A stretch of DNA of 64,000 nucleotides from Hormiphora californensis (lineage: Eukaryota; Ctenophora; Tentaculata; Cydippida; Pleurobrachiidae): the NCBI GenBank assembly GCA_020137815.1, contig CM035358.1, positions 2,704,821 through 2,768,820 on the forward strand, written 5' to 3'. Of the stretch, positions 57,401 to 64,000 are shown piece by piece. The first letter of the stretch is position 1. Each line of letters begins with the position of its first letter. Below the pieces are notes generated by a model. The model was given only the letters and a program-made list of their open reading frames with translations, was not told where the DNA came from and did not search any database. The position numbers and the translations under genes are program-made.

Positions 57401-60268
57401 AAGGGGAGCGTGAGTGTGATAGGAGTTGGTGGTTTGAATTTTAATTAGGAGGTGTTTAGGGATTTAGTGGTTTGGAAATTGAAGTTGTGTGACGTAACTA
57501 CTGTTCTATTTCAGGTAGATTTTCTGAACACCCTGGCCAAATCAGCTCACCCAAACTTCGCCAACAAGCTTCTTAAACACCTATCAAAGGTGACATATCA
57601 GACATAACAAACGAAACCCTTTTGTACGTTATGAGAACCCAAAGAGTTTCCATTTGTGTCTACTGTTAACTAAATCCCACCTTGCTTTGCTTGACCGGTG
57701 ACCCTCTCTACCCGTGAACCGTGCAGTTTGAACATAACAGCTCCCTCCCTCCCAGGTATTCTTCTACACACACCTCCTCCATGATTTCGAATGTAAGGAC
57801 ACTAGAATGGTGACTGTGAAGGCCATTGTAACATGCCTCAAAATGCTAAGGATTTCAACCTCTGAACTACTTCTAGTTGAGGTAATAGGAGGGACCAAGG
57901 GGTTGTATTGTGTTAGAGGGCGGGGCTAGCTTTTTTTATAAAAACACCCTATTTTTGCAAAAAAAAAACTTTAGGGTTGTGACACCACTATCTTAATCAC
58001 CCAAAGACTACTCTCACCTAATTTCTGACCCTCATCCTCCCGTAGTTACTAAAATTCCTGACCGACGACAAAGTGGTGGCAGTGTTATGCTCTCTGTTGA
58101 GTTGTGAGGAGCCAAGTGTCGTGGAGAGCACGCTACACCTGTTTACTGAAATGTTTGGAACTCGGCACTCTCTAGTTGTCGAAACACTTGTCCTCAGGTG
58201 AGCTGGAATTATAACAGTACTTGGAGGGCTGGATGTCAATGGTGCTATCTAATGGCCGCCGTTAAGTACGCGTGGCGCTATTCAGTGGAACAGCCAAATA
58301 CTATTTTTGTAAAAAAAGTGAGTTTAACCTTTTCACATCAGGTACACTAAAAAGAATGTGGATGTCAGAACGAAGCTTCTGTTAACTTCTGAATCAAGCA
58401 CCCTTCAGCGATCTGCTAGCTGGTATGAATTTGAGATTAAAAGATTACTCCTTAGATTATTTCGTTTCAACTCCCCGTTTCAACTCCCCACTTGTGCACT
58501 AGGGAGTTGTTGAGTAAGGGGTGGAACTCAACAACTAGGGAGGGGGTGTCCGGGACAGATATATAATATATATTTCTTCCTCTCCAGTGACAGCGGTGTC
58601 GATGAGGAGACGTGTAGTGATGAGGAAACTAGTTTCATACACATGAACACCGCCTGTTTCTCTTACTTTGAACCTGACTCTGAATCTCCCTCTCTCCTGC
58701 GTCGTGTCATCCAATCCGAGGGCTCAGCTTCGTCCGGACCTGCTACTGAAGATAGCGATAATAACTTTGCGCAGAGTAGCGCTACACCAGATAATGATAA
58801 TAACTTTGCGGCTGCGTCATCACCGTCCCCTTCGTTTGGAGAACAATATCCCTCGTCTTCTACCGAGACAATTTCAGCGGTGGAGGTAGATCGGATCACA
58901 TTGGAACATAACCGGGTCGGATCACCGAACCATTTTAAAACGGTGATAGTTTCTCATGATCATGTGGAGGATGTTAGGAAACCGGGAAAGGGGAAGAGGA
59001 ACACTCTCAAACTTGGTAGGCAGACCAAATCATGAATTTATATTCTCTAGACTAAAACCTCCAGCTTCCCCAGAGTATCCTATCCCTAAACTCTCACTCC
59101 CAAGAAACTTGTAGATTTTCTCTTACCTCCTCTCCCAGATTTTCTAATCACCACTACCAAGTTTTCTCCCCAAGATTATTTAATTTCCTAACTTGCTAAC
59201 ATCAGTCACCTCACCACATACCATCTCCCCTCAACAGATCACGCGGTGCATGATTTCCTGGAGGTAATGCCGGCCCTCAGTCAGCCTCGAATGGTCGGAT
59301 TCACAGAGTACTTACATGATGCTCACATCAAGGTAGCATGATCAAAAATTGTTGTGTTAAGTAATTAGTAATTAGTCGATTAATTAATAATTAGTAAAGT
59401 AGTTAGTTGAAGTTGAACTGTTCGTACTGTGAGTGTGTCTGCGATACCGGAACGAAAGGTTCAATTAGTGGTTCATCCGAGATTCTCCTAGTCTGATTAA
59501 TTATTGAATTTGATCCTTGTCAGGCGAAAGAAGTGTCTGCAGGGTACAGCTGGATTTCAACACAGAAAACAGAGTCAGAGGTTACTAACGATTGTGGGAT
59601 ATTCCTGCGCAAAGTTATCGAGATGGTTCCCTCAATACCCTACCAGGTAACGATTCACATACCACCTTGCGTTGTTTTGTTCGAGCAAGTTCCCACGGGC
59701 ACTGCCGATTGCAAAACAGATTTAAATATTCTACTATTTTAAATACAAAAGTACTCTGAATTCTCCACTACAAAGTTATCCCGTTTTTCTCAGAGTTACA
59801 ATGTGAACATGTACCTGATGGCGCTTATCTCGGAGATCTGTTACATACCTCATACCTCCGTTACCATATACCTCCTTGACACCTCACTACCTCCCTCACC
59901 ACCCCTCTTTAAACACCTCAAGGACGTGGCGGAACAGTTTACTGACATATTTGAGGTAAGCACTTCACCTTAATTGTACCACCAGATTTTTCGTTTATTG
60001 ATATCGTACACGAGGTTCGAGGGGTTACCCCGTTATAGGCTGTTCCCCTACACAGATCGTACCTCATGAGCCTTACTCCTTAGCTCCTAGTTACCAACTA
60101 AAATCCTCTCAAAACCCTCTCCTTTCTCTCTAGGCAAGTCCGACGTTAAAAGAGCAGCTTCTCTGTGTCGAAGAGGAAATGAGCGATGTTTGTAAGGCGG
60201 CTACACTATCTGAGGAATTCTGTAAAGAACTAGCAGCAATAACTCTTGTCAAGTCTACAACCTGTTAG
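45034..60268 (+). CDS. FHIP2A: FHIP2 (FAM160B-type) FTS-Hook interacting protein, spliced
   Basis: Sixteen exons: 45034-45072, 52630-52720, 53302-53387, 53865-54038, 54118-54258, 56744-56905, 57163-57303, 57515-57589, 57756-57881, 58046-58197, 58342-58422, 58588-59015, 59238-59332, 59524-59646, 59794-59955, 60134-60268; 2211 nt, 736 aa (vertebrate FHIP2A about 765). The short first exon encodes MFEKLQNLFAGSE, like the family start, and joins in phase to QQFVEHWYCVKES. LPHLHIHRPLQ and EEFCKELAAITLVK are strong family matches. An acidic Ser-rich loop occupies exon 12. FHIPs link dynein/dynactin via Hook and FTS to membrane cargo. The remote exon 1 (intron 7.6 kb) is the least sure part. FHIP2A versus FHIP2B is not resolved. 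Poly(A) signal AATAAA at 60806-60811. Confidence 0.88.
45132..45808 (-). CDS. Possible minus-strand exon chain, unrecognised
   Basis: Three candidate exons read in consistent phases with GT..AG borders: 45808-45710 (WDSELAQDAKDRFSELRRLR, charged and helical), 45504-45402 (HDVIILRSQNKYSSDPLGD), and 45257-45132 (IIDSGGSAEAGC...VVQVY, stop at 45134-45132). They lie in intron 1 of the FHIP2 gene on the opposite strand. The first two look protein-like in composition; the third overlaps weakly tRNA-like boxes on the same strand and could be SINE sequence. No start codon exon was securely linked (see 50101-50156). I do not recognise the product. Alternatives are a retrocopy fragment or chance open segments. 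Confidence 0.35.
46132..47275. repeat. 1.14 kb foldback element in FHIP2 intron 1
   Basis: Arms of about 480 bp (46132-46614 and 46793-47275) are nearly identical reverse complements, from CAGCTGCTTGAAAAATGAAC to its mirror. The spacer is about 180 bp. No gene; the two arms encode the same spurious peptide in mirror orientation. The region 45809-46131 before it shows nothing. Confidence 0.92.
47276..48190. repeat. Polypurine and homopolymer-rich low-complexity tract
   Basis: From about 47400 to 47770 almost every base is A or G, then long homopolymers of G, C, A and T follow. It looks like a GA-microsatellite region with poor consensus quality. The ORFs read from it (Phe/Pro/Leu/Ser-rich) are artefacts of composition. 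Confidence 0.8.
48191..49245 (+). repeat. About three tandem copies of a 400-450 bp unit
   Basis: The units share CACTCAGTATCACTTC, TGATCAGCCAATT, GCCAGCATTC, AAGTCACGTGAGCA and the CTGTCGAGC block. Copies start near 48190, 48610 and 49020. The earlier copies are full of homopolymer expansions relative to the last. A TC microsatellite is embedded at 48831-48884. Confidence 0.75.
49429..50082. repeat. 654 bp TA-flanked foldback element in FHIP2 intron 1
   Basis: The left end TATACAGGGTGTTCATATGG is mirrored at the right end (CCATATGAACACCCTGTATA). Arms of about 270 bp flank a spacer at about 49700-49812. The ends and flanking TA fit a Tc1/mariner-type MITE or foldback. The terminal TACAGGGTGT is shared with the element at 62191-63397. 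Confidence 0.92.
50101..50156 (-). other. Candidate minus-strand start exon
   Basis: After a TTACAG acceptor the minus strand reads ATG (50149) GDWYRDVVGDEMRLR and then a GTATGT donor at 50100. It could be the first coding exon of the chain at 45132-45808, but the direct junction is out of phase, so an intermediate exon would be required. The foldback element starts 19 bp past the donor. Confidence 0.3.
50157..52629. other. Remainder of FHIP2 intron 1
   Basis: No gene seen. It contains a small hairpin GTCTCGCC-tgttc-GGCGAGAC (50702-50722), GA-rich patches (51380-51510), a TGTGTCTGTC-type microsatellite (51918-52060) and short repeats of ACGTCAACTGTTCA (about 52275-52330). Confidence 0.6.
53491..53529. 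repeat. Two consecutive GAA-triloop hairpins
   Basis: GGCGTGC-GAA-GCACGCC (53491-53507) and GGCCGC-GAA-GCGGCC (53515-53529) in FHIP2 intron 3; both contain GCGAAGC. Confidence 0.8.
54292..54365 (+). tRNA. tRNA-Asn (GTT), copy 1
   Basis: 74 nt cloverleaf. The acceptor stem GCTTCCG pairs with CGGTAGC apart from one T-T mismatch. The A box is TGGCGCAATAGG, the anticodon arm TTCGGCTGTTAACCGAA has anticodon GTT, and the B box is GGTTCAAGTCC. It lies in intron 5 of the FHIP2 gene on the same strand. A T-rich stretch for Pol III termination follows (CTTTTT). Confidence 0.95.
54444..54517 (+). tRNA. tRNA-Asn (GTT), copy 2
   Basis: Identical to the copy 152 bp upstream, and the duplicated unit includes the 3' flank (CTTTTTGCACTTTTTTAGTC), so this is a tandem duplication of the gene with its terminator. 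The acceptor-stem T-T mismatch is present in both. Confidence 0.95.
54724..56496 (-). CDS. BTB-domain protein nested antisense in FHIP2 intron 5
   Basis: 590 aa single-exon ORF with a real ATG at 56496 (MDIVKMGSFWENRM). The N-terminal 250 residues are beta-rich and might contain degenerate MATH-like folds. A BTB/POZ domain lies near 275-345: NISFTLKDGKTIPLNSYILT, SSPVLKNLI, DFDPKSVRVFVNACYSG. A long helical C-terminal region follows. MATH-BTB proteins are CUL3 substrate adaptors; this role is inferred. The gene lies wholly within the intron 54259-56743, opposite to its host, and resembles the intronless BTB gene at 35411-36859 in style. Lack of introns may mean it arose by retroposition. Confidence 0.85.
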   Translation of the reverse strand: MDIVKMGSFWENRMRSEYSETDICYSSAMVFYKEFRLQLKMQNNGKDFDVQFSIQPINSAKEWYCDASYFVLKQMRYMDTGDEDPILYGLKTQTELFHHIFSKSSPQRLEKFINPVRLDLDGIEYLDIEVHIKINNSYIGLPLAPPVRNNVVVFHRKLEDFMTDDTVSTSHTEDGITWIAEGRKSKYGVKFTVVVDNTSGTISVKELLLTITIGSRSKPGKEKPLGRYIHFDNSEIPDKKSVVTFMIDRAASLPLAHSQHDTPDFGEHCREETVHHNISFTLKDGKTIPLNSYILTKSSPVLKNLIEKEGELDHDVTDFDPKSVRVFVNACYSGSIKKVLSNYPWYRGPYPFSVKKELFKMFAVFKVEWELSELYFILYNEWGSATTARSKSKMEALEIGQFWDIATLALDACVKYENTTFLDHLMSQPFVPERKKYFQFHLSRLLTTITKRSEMDLLLVVVVQFDLLSEFHQQLCSLLFMASKNDIPLLQYVIENFNIALYDNELLIVLHDALSLKYDMCSKYNFTGELPKNKEELKPIDGTLATLARNHWYRIKDSCWPCTKSQRPFSTKERVFFSRQIKFNFGKTST

Positions 60269-62190
60269 CGGGGCTGCACGTGATGTCAGGCCAATGCTCT
60301 GACCACAGATCTCTGAGAATGCTCTGACAGTGCACATGAGTCATGATGAGATAGTGTCGAGGAAGGCAACCATGTTATCATGAGGAGGACTATCGAGTTG
60401 TTACTCAGAAGGGGGAATGGGGTCGTGAAGAGAACTTTGAGATCTGGAATCTTTAGTAGATTAAAATGATAGTGCGATTCTTTGCTAGTGATTTTAATCA
60501 ATGGTGAAGTGTTATATTTGGTAATGGTAGTGGTACGGTATCAACTGTCAATTGTACCCCAAGTTAAACCTCTTTCCACTTGTTTCCACTATGAAGATAA
60601 ACTTATTAATTGTTGAGTTACTCAACAACTTATTACTGGGTTAGTTTCTATAGAAGAGCAATCTTTTTATTTCTCTGTTTTATTTATAACTGCTCTGATT
60701 GTTTTTCTATTTCGATTCAGCTGGTCATGCGCAAGGTGCAGTTTTTATCTATTGGAGATCCAGTTATGGGGATTGTCTTAGGTATCTTTGACTATCATTG
60801 AATTAAATAAATGTTTATTTGCTTTTAGCTATATTCAGGCCGATTTACGATTTGTAAATGGTAGGGGGAGGTTATCAACTTCATGTATCCAAGGTAATCC
60901 TCTATCCACTTGTTTCCATCGGGTTACGATAAATCTTTTAATTGTTGGTTACTCATCACTTTAGTTACTCGGATTCGTCCATATAGGCATCTTTTTTCTG
61001 CTGCCCTACCCCATTTTTACCAACTGCTCTGTTGTTCAAATTGGGTCGATTCGGCGCCTGATCAGCTACAGCTGTCTGGAAGTGAAATAGAGTTAGTAAT
61101 GTCTATTGCATGGATCCGACTTTAGCATTCTCTTCTCTTATGTGAGAAATTGAGATAACTCGTAATTTGCTATGTCTGAACTTACATGACCGTCGGCCCC
61201 ACTGATTCCTGACTATTTAGCACTAGTGTTAACCACTGCTCAGATCGGGGTTTGGTAATCTGGGTGCATGGTACATTTTGTCCTGAGCCGGTACCGCAAA
61301 CTTGGTCCATTTGCCAGGCCTATGCTGACCCGGTTGGAAAAAAGGTTGATTGTTAAGGTCCACCTACTCACCAAGCGCTAGTTTTGCCATCACATCTCTG
61401 ACCAAGATTCTCGGCCGATGGTCTCGGCCATCTCTGCAGCCCTTGACCCCTCTGTGATGATTGGCACGTCGTGACCCATAATGTCCGCGCCGTAGAGAGT
61501 GCTTCTGTTCTGTATCGCGCCATACCCCATTTGATTCTCAAATCGCGACAGTGCGCTCAGATGGGTCGCGGCGCCAGACAGTTCGGGGTGGTAGCCGTGC
61601 TACCTCTGTGCGTGCTATCTGACGCCAACCCGACAGATCAGGTCGGCGCCGCCAGACAGTGTGCATGCTGACAAACTCGATGGTACAACGTTGTACCATC
61701 GAGTTAGTCCTCCTCTGCAAGATGAAGATTTCGGCAGAGTTCCAATCCTACTGTCAGCTTTCTGGCATGGCGCCGTAGACCCCATCTGTGATCTGAGCGC
61801 ACCGTCGTTGAGAATTAAATCGGACAGGCTGTCAGAGTATTGGCCTGATCCTATTCTCATTATTCACAACGGCGGTCAGAGCATTGGCATGACAGAGTTC
61901 CTGACTGCTGCAGGTCAGATTCTGACTCAGAAGGAAGAAAAGGGATTGTCAGGGCGAGGTTTTCACGGCTAGTGGTATCGTATGGATAGATGTGCATGGC
62001 ACGGAGAGTTGAAGTTAGAGGAGTGGTAGAAGGTGTGGCGGAAGTGGAGAAATGAGTGAACATCACTGATGTCATCAGTGAGAAAGCAGGGTGACGTTGG
62101 TGGTGGCCGTGCCAAGTTATTTGATGGGTATTGGTCAATCTATGCAATGCTTGCCCGGAGACGCCGACCCAATCTGAGGGCGTTGAGAAT
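60269..62190. other. FHIP2 3' UTR and repeat-rich intergenic DNA
   Basis: No gene seen after the FHIP2 stop. A pair of similar segments (CTTGTTTCCA...ATAAA, about 60577 and 60907) suggests an old local duplication. From about 61480 on, dispersed repeat pieces appear (CGGCGCCGCCAGACAGT, TTGGCCTGATCCTATTCTCA) that recur at 63.4-63.85 kb. Confidence 0.55.
61675..61704. repeat. 30-bp perfect palindrome
   Basis: ACTCGATGGTACAAC followed directly by its reverse complement. Confidence 0.9.
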
Positions 62191-63397
62191 TACAGGGTGT
62201 CCCACTGTCTTTGCATCACCTGTGATTTTGGGTCATGACCGGGCTCCATTAAACTAACCAAAACTCATCGAAAAATTGGTCAAAATGGTTCTAACAAAAA
62301 GCAGTGTTCTAGAGAATTGTCTGGCGAACATTTTGGTGGCAAGATTGACGTTCCAAATCTTACCAATCGTCAGATATATCGTCGTAAAGTCAAAAGTACG
62401 TGTTCATGAAATCCGACCGGGGTTCACGTTTTGAAAAATTCACAAATGCAAAGTTGCTCGGATCACATTGCATCCCTCATAAGAGTTGTAGGAAATTGTC
62501 TGGCGGTCATTTTGGTACCCGGGTTTTTGTCCTAGCTCAATGTTTAGAGTGTCTTATGACTGTCTAAAGACGAAATTCAACCAGCATTTTTGAGGGGATC
62601 ACGTGTCATCAACAAATGGGTAAAATGATATGAAATTTACAAGAGATTCATTGGAATCGTCTAAGGTTCATTTTGATACCATGATTTTTTCCATAGCTCT
62701 ATGTTTTAGTTGCGTTATGACTGTAGGAACATGAAAATTGTTCTATGCTGAGTCTTAGTTGGTATCGGCTCACAACCCCTAATTAGGTGGCTCGGTGTCG
62801 TGTGTAATCCCATGATAATCAGCACATATCGTCTCAATTTCATCTAGACACTTGACAGGGTTGTTATGACGATTTGGCAAGGCCCCTGTTAATGTGTAGG
62901 ATACGCAAGTGGTCTATCTCAACCCTTTCATGCACTAACATGTTATTCAAGCAGCAATGAGCTTCATAACAGGGCAAAATGCAATGCGATACCTGAGACC
63001 ACTTTTGGAAAAATTCCAGTTCTGACAGTCATAAGACACTCTAAACATTGAGCTAGGACAAAAACCCGGGTACCAAAATGACCGCCAGACAATTTCCTAC
63101 AACTCTTATGAGGGATGCAATGTGATCCGAGCAACTTTGCATTGGTGAATTTTTCAAAACGTGAACCCCGGTCGGATTTCATGAACACGTACTTTTGACT
63201 TTACGACGATATATCTGACGATTGGTAAGATTTGGAACGTCAATCTTGCCACCAAAATGTTCGCCAGACAATTCTCTAGAACACTGCTTTTTGTTAGAAC
63301 CATTTTGACCAATTTTTCGATGAGTTTTGGTTAGTTTAATGGAGCCCGGTCATGACCCAAAATCACAGGTGATGCAAAGACAGTGGGACACCCTGTA
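62191..63397. repeat. 1.2 kb TA-flanked foldback element
   Basis: The left end TACAGGGTGTCCCACTGTCT is mirrored at the right end (AGACAGTGGGACACCCTGTA). Arms of about 375 bp (62191-62565, 63022-63397) are near-identical. Within the left half a unit with ATTGTCTGGCG...CATTTTGGT recurs at about 62317, 62495 and 62655 (the last degenerate). No transposase ORF. It shares its terminal TACAGGGTGT with the element at 49429-50082. Confidence 0.92.
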
Positions 63398-64000
63398 CAA
63401 CAGCCAACGGCGTCTGGCGCGAGTACAGTGCGGAGAGTTAAGTGCCAGACACCGTTTTGATTCTCAAATCGGGTCGGCGCCGCCAGACAGTTCAACCTTG
63501 TGGTGTTGAGGTGTTCTGCGAAAACATTGGCACCTCTAGTAGGTTGTGGGTGACCCACTGGGTGGGATACTGTCAGGCCAATGCTCTGACAGGTGGGATA
63601 CTGGAATAGTCCCTGACACTGGGTCATCCCTCATCATGATCAGGCCAACGCTCTGACAGCTCAAGACCGTGGTGCATGAGGCTTATGCACCACGGTCTTG
63701 AGCTGTCAGAGCGATGGCCTGATCCTATTCTCATTTCTTTCACAAGAACCGCAGTCAGAGCATTGGCCTGACAGGTCTTGAGTCAATTCCTTGACCCCTG
63801 AGCCTTCTGGCGGCATCAGACACTGTTTTGATTCTCAAAATCTGATGGTGATAAAACAAGAGAAAACAAGTTATTTTTTGATAGCAACATAGCTCAATGA
63901 TCGCTTGCAATAAATATGAGATATATTATAGCTTGTCAACAAATAAAGTATTTACAGACGTGTCATACACACACACATCATATATCGGACAAGTTACTTA
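63398..64000. repeat. Dispersed repeat fragments and a long hairpin
   Basis: Carries CGGCGCCGCCAGACAG, TTTTGATTCTCAAATC and GGCCAATGCTCTGACAG copies. A near-perfect hairpin with 40-bp arms spans 63638-63724 (GATCAGGCC ... GGCCTGATC; CTCAAGACCGTGGTGCAT mirrored). No gene seen. Confidence 0.75.

Overview
This is a window of animal nuclear DNA. Seven spliced protein-coding genes have short introns with GT..AG borders. There are RGG/RRM RNA-binding proteins, two integrin alpha chains, nuclear tRNA genes, non-LTR retrotransposons and many TC/GA microsatellites. Integrins with a GFFKR-type tail point to a metazoan. Compact introns, intronless BTB genes and abundant palindromic (foldback) elements suit an invertebrate, possibly an early-branching one such as a sponge, cnidarian or placozoan, but the species cannot be fixed from this sequence.

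Layout. 1-3497: a LINE on the minus strand, running off the left edge with its reverse transcriptase ORF still open. 3500-5066: nested foldback DNA. 5067-10425 and 11668-19376: two tandem integrin alpha genes (about 1106 and 1093 aa) on the plus strand. 20051-31040: EIF3G (+); one intron hosts an apparently intact two-ORF LINE (CR1/L2-like, minus strand) and the next a 1.25 kb foldback element. 31796-33729: ATP6V0B, the V-ATPase proteolipid c'' (-), convergent with EIF3G. 34043-35080: aldose 1-epimerase GALM (-), intronless. 35411-36859: a BTB-type protein (-). 36860-39782: repeat-rich DNA with interstitial TTAGGG-like repeats. 39783-44534: SERBP1/HABP4-like RNA-binding protein (+). 45034-60268: an FHIP2 (FAM160B-type) gene (+). 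Its first intron carries two foldback elements, low-complexity and tandem-repeat DNA and possible minus-strand exons. A later intron carries two identical tRNA-Asn genes and a nested antisense BTB gene. 60269-64000: repeats, including a 1.2 kb TA-flanked foldback element.

The genes do not form a pathway; these are housekeeping genes (translation initiation, mRNA binding, vesicle acidification, galactose metabolism, dynein-adaptor trafficking) beside an adhesion-receptor pair. Exon models were built by hand. The summed CDS lengths are multiples of three for every spliced gene, and the phases agree at every junction I checked.

The most unusual pattern is repeated local duplication of 3' splice sites (four places in two genes). 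One EIF3G decoy acceptor lies exactly 99 bp upstream in an open frame. Other points of interest are a foldback family with TACAGGGTGT ends, a compensated frameshift pair in the last exon of the second integrin, and an unrecognised minus-strand exon chain near 45.1-45.8 kb.
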